Shown here piece after piece: positions 1-8,848 of a stretch of DNA of 56,328 nucleotides (the stretch's first letter is position 1; each line of letters opens with the position of its first letter). The DNA comes from Candidatus Nitrosopumilus sp. (GTDB lineage: Archaea; Thermoproteota; Nitrososphaeria; Nitrososphaerales; Nitrosopumilaceae), in assembly GCA_018674605.1 (NCBI GenBank), contig JABGZU010000084.1, positions 1 through 56,328 on the forward strand. The letters are read 5' to 3'. A program made the translations under genes and the position numbers. The notes under the pieces are model-generated. The model worked only from the letters and a program-made list of their open reading frames with translations, was not told the DNA's origin and ran no database searches.

Positions 1-1083
1 TTCAGATTGAGGTTCAGATTCCATTTCATCTTGTAAGTTTGATGCAATAATACTACATTGAGCTGCAACATTTTTTGCACTTGCTCTAAATGCATCAGCA
101 CTTGGAGATTCAACATGTGTAATCATGATAGGTTTTCCAGAATCAGAGCCAGACATAATACCATAATTTAATGGGATTTCACCTAAGAAAGGTATATTGA
201 ATTGTTCACTAATTTTCTTTGCACCGCCGTTACCAAAGATGTAATGTTTATCATCACAATTTGGACAAATGAAATGACTCATATTTTCAATGACACCAAT
301 AATTGGAACATTTAATTTTTCAAACATTGAGACTGCTTTAACTGCAACATTACTTGCAACATCTTGAGGAGTTGTAATAACAAGAATGCCAGTAATAGGA
401 ATTGTTTGTGCAAGAGTTAATGGAATATCACCAGTACCAGGAGGTAAATCAACAATTAGATAATCTAATTCAGACCAATTAGTATCAACCAAAAATTGTT
501 TTAAAATTCCAGAAATAATTGGACCACGATAAATTGCAGCTTGATTAGATTGATCTGCAAAGAAACCAAATGAAACAACTTTTAATCCATTAGAGTCTGC
601 AGGTTGTAATTTATTATCTTCAACTTCCATAGAACCATCTTTCATTCCCAACATCAAAGGAATACTTGGGCCATAGATATCAGCATCAAGTAATCCAACT
701 TTAGCTCCTGTTTGAGATAATGCCAAAGCTAAATTTAATGAAACAGTGGATTTTCCAACACCACCTTTTCCACTAGCAACACCAATAATATTTTTGACAG
801 TTGCCATTTGAGTATCAGCATCAAGTGAACGTCCTTCCATTACTTTTGCAGTTACTGCCATATCAAAATTTTTCAAGTCAGAAAGTTCAGCAATTGCTTT
901 TCGGACATCTTCTTCAATTTCAACATTAAAAGGGCATGCAGGAGTAGTTAATTCTAAAGTAAATTTAAGATTACCATCATTAAGCTCTAAATTTTTAATC
1001 ATCCCCATAGAAACAATGTCTTTTTTCAAATCAGGATCAATTACAGTACTAAGTTTTTCAAGGACTTGATCGATTCCAACCAT
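1..1083 (-). CDS. Mrp/NBP35-family Fe-S carrier ATPase, C-terminus cut by window edge
   Basis: Translated by hand on the minus strand from an ATG at 1083. The first ~85 residues form a MIP18/DUF59-like domain (LTTPACPFNVEIEEDVRKAI). A ParA/MinD-type P-loop ATPase follows, with the deviant Walker A GVASGKGGVGKST, then LLDADIYGPSIP and the YLIVDLPPGTGD motif. An ENMSHFICPNCDDK segment carries a CxxC pair, as in Mrp/NBP35 scaffolds that bind a bridging Fe-S cluster at a dimer interface. The family loads Fe-S clusters onto apoproteins in the cytosol. The reading frame is open to base 1 with an acidic E/Q-rich tail, so only a few residues are probably missing. It is divergent from rpo7 and has its own TATA box 24 bp upstream of the start. 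Family assignment is firm; the client proteins are unknown. Confidence 0.93.
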   Translation of the reverse strand, partial: MVGIDQVLEKLSTVIDPDLKKDIVSMGMIKNLELNDGNLKFTLELTTPACPFNVEIEEDVRKAIAELSDLKNFDMAVTAKVMEGRSLDADTQMATVKNIIGVASGKGGVGKSTVSLNLALALSQTGAKVGLLDADIYGPSIPLMLGMKDGSMEVEDNKLQPADSNGLKVVSFGFFADQSNQAAIYRGPIISGILKQFLVDTNWSELDYLIVDLPPGTGDIPLTLAQTIPITGILVITTPQDVASNVAVKAVSMFEKLNVPIIGVIENMSHFICPNCDDKHYIFGNGGAKKISEQFNIPFLGEIPLNYGIMSGSDSGKPIMITHVESPSADAFRASAKNVAAQCSIIASNLQDEMESEPQSE

Positions 1084-1106
1084 TGCGTCAAAAAGTGAAA
1101 ATACAT

Positions 1107-1114
1107 TATTTATA
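1107..1114 (-). promoter_or_regulatory. TATA box of the Mrp-family gene
   Basis: The minus strand reads TATAAATA here, ending 24 bp before the ATG at 1083. This is the spacing expected if transcription begins at or next to the start codon, giving a leaderless mRNA. No Shine-Dalgarno sequence is visible before the ATG, which agrees with that. Confidence 0.6.
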
Positions 1115-1229
1115 GATAGGTCAGATAACAAAAAAATGGGAATTTTTAAAAATAATCATCAAAATCTTTAGAAATTTGAGGTAAATCACCCAAAGATTCA
1201 TAAATTGAAATTCAAGAAAAAGAAAACAG

Positions 1230-1814
1230 TTGTTTTCCATATCTACCCTAGTTGATGTTGTTAGGATTCCTCCAAGCTTATTTGGAACTACACTCAAAAA
1301 GGCAGCAGTCAACATTCTCAAAGAAAAATATGAGAGTATGATTAATGCAGAATTAGGCTACATCATTATGATTTTAGATGCCAAAGTAGATGAAATGGGA
1401 AAAATGATTGCAGGAGATGGAGGAACATTCCATAAAGTGCAATTTGAGGCATTAACATTTTATCCAAAATTACAAGAAATTGTTCAAGGAGAAATTGTAG
1501 ATATTACAGACTTTGGGGCATTTGTGAGAATTGGTCCAACAGATGCATTACTTCACTTATCACAAGTTATGGATGATTACCTCAAGAGTGATGTAAAAAT
1601 GGGATTAATTTTAGCTAACCAAAGTGGAAGAACATTAAAAGTAGGTTCAACATTACGTGCAAGAATCACTGCAGTATCTTTAGGAAAAGCTGCTGCAATG
1701 GGCAAGATTGGAATTACGTGTAGACAGCCATTCTTAGGTGCAGATGAATGGATTGCTGAAGAAATTAAAAAAGCAGATGGTTCTGGAGAACCAGCAAAAG
1801 TAGAGGCCAGTTAA
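1230..1814 (+). CDS. rpo7: DNA-directed RNA polymerase subunit Rpo7 (RpoE')
   Basis: 194 aa, starting at TTG with N-terminus MFSISTLVDVVRIPPSLFG, which matches the conserved 'VRIPP-LFG' opening of archaeal Rpo7 and so fixes the start. The N-terminal RNP-like half (about residues 1-80) is followed by an S1 RNA-binding domain (QGEIVDITDFGAFVRIGPTDALLHLSQV, given here only as its position near residues 88-115). Rpo7 pairs with Rpo4 to form the stalk of the archaeal polymerase, contacting initiation factors and the exiting transcript. The spt4 gene follows after 1 bp, the usual archaeal rpoE'-rpoE'' arrangement, so the two are almost certainly co-transcribed. The tail after residue 180 is short and low-complexity. 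Confidence 0.96.
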   Translation: MFSISTLVDVVRIPPSLFGTTLKKAAVNILKEKYESMINAELGYIIMILDAKVDEMGKMIAGDGGTFHKVQFEALTFYPKLQEIVQGEIVDITDFGAFVRIGPTDALLHLSQVMDDYLKSDVKMGLILANQSGRTLKVGSTLRARITAVSLGKAAAMGKIGITCRQPFLGADEWIAEEIKKADGSGEPAKVEAS

Positions 1815-1815
1815 A

Positions 1816-2004
1816 ATGGCACGAGAAATGGCATGCAGAAAATGTAAACGAGTTACAACAGAAAAAGTTTGTCCAGGTTGTAAGTCATCAGATTTAACAC
1901 CAGATTGGAACGGTGTTGTATTAGTAGTGGATCCAACAAATTCAGAAATCTCAAAAACGTTAGCCATTACTCAAAAAGGCAAATATGCAATTAAAGTAAC
2001 ATAG
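1816..2004 (+). CDS. spt4: Transcription elongation factor Spt4 (RpoE'')
   Basis: 62 aa. A zinc ribbon near the N-terminus (MACRKCKRVTTEKVCPGCKSS) has two CxxC pairs, followed by the WNGVVLVVDPTNSEISK strand-loop typical of archaeal Spt4. Spt4 binds the NGN domain of Spt5 and the complex sits over the polymerase clamp to raise processivity. It starts with ATG 1 bp after rpo7 ends, so translational coupling is likely. Length and motifs are complete for the family. Confidence 0.95.
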   Translation: MAREMACRKCKRVTTEKVCPGCKSSDLTPDWNGVVLVVDPTNSEISKTLAITQKGKYAIKVT

Positions 2005-2048
2005 AATATTTCTAAATCTTTAAAATTAGATTAACATTTAATCATAAC

Positions 2049-2864
2049 ATGTCGTTTAATCCAAAAAAACAATTATTACAATTTCTTGCAGAAGACATAG
2101 GTAAAGGCGACATAACAAGTGCATTATTAACAAAGAAAAAAATTTCAGTAAAAATAATTTCAAGAGAAAAAGGCATTATTGCTGGCTCAAAATATGCAAA
2201 AGAAATTTTTAAACTTAAAGGATGTGAAGCTAAAATTTTGATAAAGGATGGGTCAAAAATTAAACCAAATCAAACCATTATGAAAATTACAGGAAACGCA
2301 AGTAAAATTTTAACATGTGAAAGAACTGCATTAAACATAATTACAAGAATGAGTGGAATTGCAACACAAACAAATCAACTTGTTAAAAAAATTCCAATTA
2401 AAACAAAATTATATGCAACAAGAAAAACAGCACCAGGATTAAGATATTTTGATAAAGAAGCTGTGGAGATAGGAGGAGGTAAAAAACACAGATTACGGCT
2501 AGATGAGATGGTTATGATCAAGGACAATCATATAGCAGTAGAGAAATCATTATTATCACTAATTAAAAAAACCAAAAAAAAATATAAAAAATTTGAAGTG
2601 GAAGTTGAAAACACACAAGATGCAGTTCTTGCAGCACAAGAAGGGGCAACAATAATTATGTTAGATAATTTTTCTCCAATTCAAATCATCAAAACAATTA
2701 AAATTCTTAAAAATAAAAAATTACGAAAAAAAGTATTACTAGAAGCATCGGGTGGAATTAATTCTAAAAATATTTCAAAATATGGGAAGACAGGAGTAGA
2801 CATCATATCCATTGGAAGTATAACAAATTCAGTTAAAGGAATAGACGTTAGTTTAGAAATTTAA
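2049..2864 (+). CDS. nadC: Nicotinate-nucleotide pyrophosphorylase (quinolinate phosphoribosyltransferase)
   Basis: 271 aa. It converts quinolinate and PRPP to nicotinate mononucleotide, CO2 and PPi in de novo NAD synthesis. Visible family motifs are EDIGKGDITS at the N-terminus, the ATRKTAPGLR substrate-binding segment, GGGKKHRLRLDEMVMIKDNH, and the C-terminal barrel segments VEVENTQDAVLAA, LDNFSP and EASGGINSKNI. The stop overlaps the convergent TPR gene by 4 bp. The NAD genes nadA and nadX follow on the opposite strand, so the three steps from aspartate to NaMN are encoded within 3.1 kb although not in one operon. The sequence is unusually Lys/Ile-rich, which reflects the AT-rich genome. 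Confidence 0.96.
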   Translation: MSFNPKKQLLQFLAEDIGKGDITSALLTKKKISVKIISREKGIIAGSKYAKEIFKLKGCEAKILIKDGSKIKPNQTIMKITGNASKILTCERTALNIITRMSGIATQTNQLVKKIPIKTKLYATRKTAPGLRYFDKEAVEIGGGKKHRLRLDEMVMIKDNHIAVEKSLLSLIKKTKKKYKKFEVEVENTQDAVLAAQEGATIIMLDNFSPIQIIKTIKILKNKKLRKKVLLEASGGINSKNISKYGKTGVDIISIGSITNSVKGIDVSLEI

Positions 2865-3262
2865 TAATTTAATTCAGAAAGTAAATCAAATACAGATTTA
2901 TTTTTTGGATCAATCTCCTGAATTTTTCTACAGCAATCAATTGCAGGTTGGTTTTCCTCCAATTTTTGATGAGAATATGCCTTCAAAAGTAAAACATCAA
3001 TATCATAAGATCCAATATCAAGAGATTTATCAAAATATGAAATTGCAGTACGATATTTGTTTTTTAGATAATAAATTCCACCAACAGTAAATAGGGCATC
3101 ATGATGATTAGGAACTTTTTCTAAATAATCTATACCTAATTTCAAAGCATCAGGATATTTTTTTTCTTTAACAAGTTTTTTAAATTTTTTAAATTGTTCT
3201 TCATTTTTCTTTAATTGAAGATCTTTAGGAGTTCTACTAAATAATCCAACCAAAACTATCAC
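2861..3262 (-). CDS. Small TPR-repeat protein
   Basis: 133 aa, GTG start 3 bp after the nadA stop, so probably coupled to it. After a basic N-terminal segment (VGLFSRTPKDLQLKK), about three degenerate tetratricopeptide helices-turn-helices are visible: KYPDALKLGIDYLEKVPNHHDALFT, KYRTAISYFDKSLDIGSYDIDV and ENQPAIDCCRKIQEIDPKN (positions about 35-60, 69-90 and 102-122). TPR proteins are protein-protein interaction scaffolds; no catalytic motif is present. The hydrophobic start MIVLVGLF is too short for a clear membrane anchor. Its partner cannot be told from the sequence; the link with NAD genes is only positional. Confidence 0.8.
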   Translation of the reverse strand: MIVLVGLFSRTPKDLQLKKNEEQFKKFKKLVKEKKYPDALKLGIDYLEKVPNHHDALFTVGGIYYLKNKYRTAISYFDKSLDIGSYDIDVLLLKAYSHQKLEENQPAIDCCRKIQEIDPKNKSVFDLLSELNY

Positions 3263-3265
3263 AAA

Positions 3266-4222
3266 TTAACTGATTTCAAGCATTCTATTAATTGCTAAAC
3301 GAGCTTTATCAGCAATTTTTTTTGGAACAGTGACAATATTTTTCTCATGTATCAAAGCATCATAGACTTTTTCAAGAGTAATCATTTTCATATATTGACA
3401 TTCAGCTTTTTCAGATGCAGGGATGAATGTTTTATCAGGGTTTTGTTTTCTCATCCTATACAATATTCCTGTTTCAGTGGCAACAACAAAATTCTTGGAA
3501 TTAGATTTACTTACATGATTTAACATTCCTTCAGTTGACAAAATTGAAACTTTATTACCATCATAACTTCCATCAGCAACATCGTACATCATAGGTGTTG
3601 TACAACTACATTCAGGATGAATTACAAATTCAGCATCAGTCATGGATTTTAATTTTTTATTAACATCCTCAGCTGTGATTCCTGCATGTACATGACATTC
3701 ACCGGCCCATATGTGGATATTTTTTCGACCAGTCATTTTTGCAACATAAGAACCAAGAAACATATCAGGTAAAAATAAAATTTCTCGATCTTCAGGAATT
3801 GCCTTTACAACATTTACAGCATTTGATGAAGGACAACAATAATCAAGTTCAGATTTAATTTCGGCAGTAGTATTAACATAACCAACAGAAATAGCATTTG
3901 GATGTTGCTTTTTCCAATTACGTAATTCATCAACAGTGATTGAATCAGATAAAGAACATCCAGCTTCCAAAGAAGGCAATAATACTTTTTTTTCAGGACT
4001 GATAATGGCCGCTGTTTCAGCCATAAAATGAACACCACAAAATAAAATAGTTTTTTGATCAACGGTTGCAGCCAACCTAGATAATCCAAGAGAATCACCG
4101 GTAAAATCAGCTATATCCTGTACATCAGGAATTTCATAATTATGAGCTAAAATGACCACATCTTTTTCTTTTTTCAGTCGCATTATCTCATTTTTTAAAA
4201 ATGAAGTATCCTGAACTAACAT
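3266..4222 (-). CDS. nadA: Quinolinate synthase
   Basis: 318 aa. It condenses iminoaspartate with dihydroxyacetone phosphate to quinolinate using a [4Fe-4S] cluster. The three cluster cysteines are present in their family contexts: C89 (LEAGCSLSD), C176 (GECHVHAG) and C275 (AECQYMKM). Substrate residues appear in ILAHNYEIPDVQ and FCGVHFMAETA. The ATG at 4222 fits the family N-terminus. The immediately upstream gene on the same strand is aspartate dehydrogenase, which makes the iminoaspartate, and the TPR gene follows after 3 bp. The enzyme is oxygen-sensitive in other organisms, which is notable in an aerobic lineage. Confidence 0.97.
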   Translation of the reverse strand: MLVQDTSFLKNEIMRLKKEKDVVILAHNYEIPDVQDIADFTGDSLGLSRLAATVDQKTILFCGVHFMAETAAIISPEKKVLLPSLEAGCSLSDSITVDELRNWKKQHPNAISVGYVNTTAEIKSELDYCCPSSNAVNVVKAIPEDREILFLPDMFLGSYVAKMTGRKNIHIWAGECHVHAGITAEDVNKKLKSMTDAEFVIHPECSCTTPMMYDVADGSYDGNKVSILSTEGMLNHVSKSNSKNFVVATETGILYRMRKQNPDKTFIPASEKAECQYMKMITLEKVYDALIHEKNIVTVPKKIADKARLAINRMLEIS

Positions 4223-4314
4223 GATTCATAAAAAATTGAATATATGTGAATTTAAAGAATATGAAATAGACAATAATTTTCTAAAAAGTGTCTAAATGAG
4301 GTAATTTTTGCCAA

Positions 4315-5133
4315 TTAAGTGCCAATTTGTATATCATCAGAACAATATCTTCTCAATGTTTCAATAGCAGATAAAATAGCTAACTTACTAGTTTTAGGAT
4401 TTTCAGGATCAGGTGTATTTTCTATAGTAAATGTCATTTTTCCAGATTTTGCAATAGCCTCAATATGATGAGTATTTTTATCAGTATTAGGATCTGCAAT
4501 AATTTTTACATGAGTTTTATCGCTACCAATTCCAGATAAAGACACCAATGCGGCCACATTGATGTTTGCAGGAAATAATGAAACAGCATCACGAGCTGTT
4601 CCTTCAAAAATAATTGTGGGTGAATCAATTGAATCTAAATTAATTTTAGAAGTTTCAAAAAACTTTGCTCCCTTTAATGAACGAGGATGTTTTGTAGTTG
4701 TGATAGATACAGATTCTAATTCATTTTTAATAGACTTGATCCCATCCAATCCAGCAATTGCTCCAGAAGGGAGATAGATGGTTTTTTTGAAATGTTCACA
4801 TGCATCATACAAAATATCATAAATGGATTCATCAAGCAAAGCTCCAACACTCATTATCATAAAATCACGTTTATTTTGTAAAATACTTAATCCATCATCC
4901 CTTACAGCATTTTGAGATGCAGCTTCAACTACAATATTGACTGAATGAGAAGAGAGTAAATGAGAATTTTCAACAATTTCAGGTTTTGTGTTTAATTTTG
5001 AAACAAGGGTAATTGAAGCGTCTTTAGAATCATCATAAATATGAGTTAAAACTCCAGGTATTTTTCCCGAATCAATTGCAAGTGCAATCTGAGTACCCAT
5101 TACACCACATCCCAATAGACCAATTTTTTTCAA
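4315..5133 (-). CDS. nadX: L-aspartate dehydrogenase, replacing NadB
   Basis: 272 aa. An N-terminal Rossmann fold opens with KIGLLGCGVMGTQIALAI. The C-terminal catalytic domain (DUF108) shows LPSGAIAGLDGIKS, FPANINVAALVSLSGIGSD and an HHIEA segment with the family's catalytic histidine region. It oxidises L-aspartate to iminoaspartate with NAD(P)+, giving the NadA substrate without the flavin oxidase NadB. No nadB is visible in the window. The gene lies 92 bp upstream of nadA on the same strand. Glyoxylate or amino-acid reductases share the fold, but the neighbouring nadA and nadC make the NAD role convincing. Confidence 0.93.
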   Translation of the reverse strand: MKKIGLLGCGVMGTQIALAIDSGKIPGVLTHIYDDSKDASITLVSKLNTKPEIVENSHLLSSHSVNIVVEAASQNAVRDDGLSILQNKRDFMIMSVGALLDESIYDILYDACEHFKKTIYLPSGAIAGLDGIKSIKNELESVSITTTKHPRSLKGAKFFETSKINLDSIDSPTIIFEGTARDAVSLFPANINVAALVSLSGIGSDKTHVKIIADPNTDKNTHHIEAIAKSGKMTFTIENTPDPENPKTSKLAILSAIETLRRYCSDDIQIGT

Positions 5134-5340
5134 GTGATCATAATAAGAAAGATCTCTTAATTAATGATAGTCTAAAATACAATTATTCAAAATATTGAAA
5201 ATAAATCATATTTGAAATTATTTTTTTAGGTCATGTAAAATGATTCTAAAATTAAATGGAAAATACATGGTTTTAGTAGATCATCTTTGTCAAGAGTTAA
5301 CACAACCTAAAGATTTTATTCAATCCTACTAACCATTGTT

Positions 5341-6177
5341 GTGCTCAATTCAGTATACAAAGATGCAATTATCAATAGGGAGAAAATGCTATCAATCCTA
5401 AAAGGTCCAAAATTTGAACAAATTTTAGAAAAGGCAAGGGGTAATTGGAATGATTTTACGCCTACTAAAGAAAATGTGATTACAGCTGGTATCGATAGTA
5501 GTTTCAACAATACAAAATTTCAAGGAATTGAATTATGGGCAACAACTGCAGTTTCAATTAAATCAGATGGAGAAATAATTGTAGATTTACACACTTCAGG
5601 ATTAGGTTCAGACACAGATCTTTCAAGAATCGCAAGTAAAATGGAAATTGATGCATGTGAAAAAACGGTTGATGAAGTAGATTTAGTATTAATGGATGGG
5701 TCACTACATTCACAATTCATGACAAGACAATCAACATTAGATGCATTAGTTGTAAAAACAATGAAAAAGAAAAATAATGTAATATTTATTGCAAAAACAT
5801 CAAATACAAAAAAACAGTTTGAAAATTTGGGTTCATTAGCTGGCGATATTTTTTACTATAATCACGTAACAAATGGTCCAGGTTTTAGTGAAATATTTGT
5901 AGAAAAAAACTATGGCCCAGATAAAATAATATCATCAACATTTGTAAGGTTAAGTGATTCAACTCCAATAATCAAATTGGAATTTTTAGGAGGTAAACAT
6001 GACAATGAAGAAATTAAATTAATAATGAATAAACTGTTTAAAACTAGTGTAGGAGGATATCCATATGCATTAAAACTTGCACATAACAACTGTAAAATAT
6101 CAGACAAGGAACTTGGAAAAATGGTTAGTTTGTTAGGATTAAGTAATGAAATTGGATCTAGAGAGGTATTAGGTTGA
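5341..6177 (+). CDS. nurA: NurA 5'-3' nuclease for DNA end resection
   Basis: 278 aa, GTG start. NurA-domain motifs include AGIDSSFN near residue 50 (catalytic Asp on the first strand) and LVLMDGSLHS near residue 120 (second acidic residue), followed by FIAKTSNTKKQ. NurA works as a dimer bound to the HerA hexamer and trims the 5' strand at double-strand breaks. It is first in a four-gene operon; its TGA overlaps the TTG start of herA. At 278 aa it is somewhat shorter than many archaeal NurA proteins. An alternative start further upstream is not supported, since stops intervene. Confidence 0.9.
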   Translation: MLNSVYKDAIINREKMLSILKGPKFEQILEKARGNWNDFTPTKENVITAGIDSSFNNTKFQGIELWATTAVSIKSDGEIIVDLHTSGLGSDTDLSRIASKMEIDACEKTVDEVDLVLMDGSLHSQFMTRQSTLDALVVKTMKKKNNVIFIAKTSNTKKQFENLGSLAGDIFYYNHVTNGPGFSEIFVEKNYGPDKIISSTFVRLSDSTPIIKLEFLGGKHDNEEIKLIMNKLFKTSVGGYPYALKLAHNNCKISDKELGKMVSLLGLSNEIGSREVLG

Positions 6178-7706
6178 GTTTAGGTTTTGTAGTGGGAGAA
6201 TCAAAGCCTACATCAGTAACAGCAATTACATCACGTTCATTATCAGTTGGAGAATATATCAAAATCAGTATTGATGAGGGAGAGATTTTAGGATTAGTTG
6301 AAAGATCATCAGTATCAAGTGCAGCATTTACAGATGTTAGAAATTTTCATGAAGCAGAAGAAAGTACAGAAATTGCAGACATCAATAAAAGAGATAAGAC
6401 ATTTACGGCACATATAGGAATTTTAGGATTTTTAGAAAATTTACGTAAAGGACAATCAATTATTCCAGCAATACCACCAATTCCAGGCACAGAAATTACC
6501 CAGCCAACTAATCATGATTTAGAAGAAATTTTTAGTCCAAAAAAAGAAGGATGGTTAAAAATTGGTAATTTATTACGAAATAAAAAAATTGAAGCAAAAA
6601 TAAATTTAGACAAAATTGTTTCAAGACATCTAGGAATCTTAGCAATGACAGGAATGGGTAAAAGTAATCTAGTTTCATTAATTACAAAAAAAATATCAGA
6701 AGTAAAAGGAACAGTAATAATTTTTGATTACCACAATGATTACACAACACTAAACATTCCAAATGTGAATGTAATTGATGCAAAAATTAATCCAAGATTA
6801 CTTGAAGCAGACCAATTTTCAGAAGTATTAGAAATTAGAGAAAACGCAGATGTCCAACAACGAGTTTTAAGAATGTCATTCACACAAGAAGTAAAAGAAG
6901 CAGGAGAATTTTGGAATAAATTAGAATATGAAGTAGATTTACTTGTAAATTCAGAAGACAAAAAATTAAAAGAAATTAGAACATCAGCATACAGAGTACA
7001 AGATATCATAGAGGATGCACAAAGAAGGTTTGACGATATTTTAGATCCAGAAATTGGAAATCCCATGGACTACATAAAAGAAGGATGGACAAACATCATT
7101 AACATTTCAGAATTATCAGAAAAACAAGCCAACGTAGCAATGGGATTTTATTTACAACAGTTACTAAAAGATAGAAAAAATGCGACCATAGCAAAACATG
7201 GAAAATCAAAAAAGCAAAAAGATTACAAATTCTTTGAACCAGTTTTCATCATCCTTGAAGAAGCACACGTGTTCATTCCAAAAGATCACGATACTGCAGC
7301 AAAATATTGGGCTGCAAAAATTGCAAGGGAAGGGAGGAAATTTGGAGTAGGTTTAGCAATAGTTTCTCAGAGACCACGTAGTGTAGATTTAAACATCCTA
7401 AGTCAAATGGGCTCATTTGCAATTATGAAAATCATTCAAGAAGATGACCAAAGACAAATAGCCTCAGCAACAGAGTCCACTAGTCGTGAATTGATATCTC
7501 AATTAACATCATTAAATGTAGGAGATGCAGTTCTTGTTGGACAATGGACAAATTTACCATCAATGGTACATGTTGAAGAAGTTAAAGAAAAGAAAATGGG
7601 AGCAGATCAAAGTGCAACTAAAGCTTGGATAAAGGCAGATAAAATGAAAAATGTCGGAGTTGAATCCACCCAAGGATTAGTTGAAAAAGATTTGTTGTTA
7701 GACTAA
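6174..7706 (+). CDS. herA: HerA bipolar DNA translocase/helicase
   Basis: 510 aa, TTG start overlapping the nurA stop by 4 bp. An N-terminal HAS-barrel (about residues 1-110) precedes a RecA/FtsK-like motor with Walker A MTGMGKSNL at residues 158-166, Walker B FIILEEAH near residue 360, and a sensor/arginine region AREGRKFGVGLAIVSQRP. HerA forms a hexameric ATP-driven pump that feeds DNA to NurA. The Walker A here is TGMGKS rather than GxxGxGKT, which is usual in HerA. It overlaps mre11 by one base (taATG). Function is clear from motifs and operon order. Confidence 0.96.
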   Translation: MSLGFVVGESKPTSVTAITSRSLSVGEYIKISIDEGEILGLVERSSVSSAAFTDVRNFHEAEESTEIADINKRDKTFTAHIGILGFLENLRKGQSIIPAIPPIPGTEITQPTNHDLEEIFSPKKEGWLKIGNLLRNKKIEAKINLDKIVSRHLGILAMTGMGKSNLVSLITKKISEVKGTVIIFDYHNDYTTLNIPNVNVIDAKINPRLLEADQFSEVLEIRENADVQQRVLRMSFTQEVKEAGEFWNKLEYEVDLLVNSEDKKLKEIRTSAYRVQDIIEDAQRRFDDILDPEIGNPMDYIKEGWTNIINISELSEKQANVAMGFYLQQLLKDRKNATIAKHGKSKKQKDYKFFEPVFIILEEAHVFIPKDHDTAAKYWAAKIAREGRKFGVGLAIVSQRPRSVDLNILSQMGSFAIMKIIQEDDQRQIASATESTSRELISQLTSLNVGDAVLVGQWTNLPSMVHVEEVKEKKMGADQSATKAWIKADKMKNVGVESTQGLVEKDLLLD

Positions 7707-8848
7707 TGTTATTTGCACATATTTCAGATACTCATTTAGGATTAGTACAGTATGGTTCCAATGAAAGAGAACAAGATGTGTATGATGTTTTTAATCAAGC
7801 AATAGATATTTCAATTAAGGATCATGTAGATTTTGTAATATTTTCAGGAGATATTTTTCATATGCCAAATCCAAACGGTAGAGCGATAATACAAATGGCA
7901 AATGGGTTAAAACGTTTAAAAGAAAATAATATTGATTCATTTTTTATTTTAGGTGAACATGACATTAGTAGAATTAGAACAACCCCAATTCCATACGTAT
8001 ATCATAATTTAGGATTTTCAAAATACATAGGAAATGGAAAACCAATAGAGTATAAAGGAATCATGTTAGCTGGATTAGATAAAATAAGAAAAACAGAAAT
8101 GACTCAATATGAAGAAATATTTTTAAATTTAGATAAAAGTGTAGAGGAATTTCCAGGACATAAAATATTAGTACTACATCAAGGAATTACAGAATTCAAC
8201 AAATTTGCAGGAGAACTACAATCAACAGATTTACCAAAAAATTTTACATATTATGCAATGGGCCATTTACATGATAAAGACATTAAAGAATTCAATCATC
8301 TTAAAGGTCCAATTGTATACCCAGGATCAATTGAGTTAACAACTAGTGAAGGAATTAAAGATGCCAAAAAAGGGTTTTTTGAAGTAGATATTTCTGGAAA
8401 AGAGGCAATACCAAAATGGATTGAATTAGATACCAGACCTCAATTTTCATTTAACACAAAATACACAGAATTAGAAAAAATAATTGGAGAAATTATAGAA
8501 AAAATTAGTGAACTTACAAAAAAACCAATGATTCAAGTAAAAATAGAAGGAGAGGATATAGAAACAGATCATATTCAGGCACAAATTGCAAGATTAAATT
8601 CATTAGTACTTAGATGTTTTTGGAAAATTACTACAAAGCAAATATCAGATTCATCAGTATTTTTAGATAGACCAAGTGTAATCGAGGATGAAATGTTTAG
8701 ACTTTCAATAAATGCATTAGATTCAGAAAAAGATGCAGATTTTGCAATAAAACAACTCTTACCAACATTATCGACAGACGGAATGAATCAAGCATTAGAA
8801 GTAATTCTAGAAAATTTTGAGAAATTCAAAAAGGAAGAAAAGCAATGA
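7706..8848 (+). CDS. mre11: Mre11 nuclease with an altered GNHD motif
   Basis: 380 aa calcineurin-like phosphoesterase, partner of Rad50 in break recognition and processing. Metal-site motifs are visible: D8/H10 in ISDTHLG, D49 in FSGDIFH, H158 in LVLHQGI, and H187/H189 in AMGHLHDK. The usual GNHD motif reads GEHD (G83-E84-H85-D86): the metal-binding Asn is replaced by Glu, while the catalytic His is kept. The codon is GAA at about 7955. The C-terminal capping domain and a helical tail that would contact the Rad50 coiled-coil base follow. It overlaps rad50 by 4 bp (ATGA). Confidence in identity is high; the effect of E84 on activity is unknown. Confidence 0.95.
   Translation: MLFAHISDTHLGLVQYGSNEREQDVYDVFNQAIDISIKDHVDFVIFSGDIFHMPNPNGRAIIQMANGLKRLKENNIDSFFILGEHDISRIRTTPIPYVYHNLGFSKYIGNGKPIEYKGIMLAGLDKIRKTEMTQYEEIFLNLDKSVEEFPGHKILVLHQGITEFNKFAGELQSTDLPKNFTYYAMGHLHDKDIKEFNHLKGPIVYPGSIELTTSEGIKDAKKGFFEVDISGKEAIPKWIELDTRPQFSFNTKYTELEKIIGEIIEKISELTKKPMIQVKIEGEDIETDHIQAQIARLNSLVLRCFWKITTKQISDSSVFLDRPSVIEDEMFRLSINALDSEKDADFAIKQLLPTLSTDGMNQALEVILENFEKFKKEEKQ

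Noticed and set aside
5240..5332. A 30-codon ORF (ATG to TAA) in the divergent region before nurA
   Set aside because: No clear TATA box, no recognisable sequence, and an ORF of this length is expected by chance in AT-rich DNA; not called as a gene.
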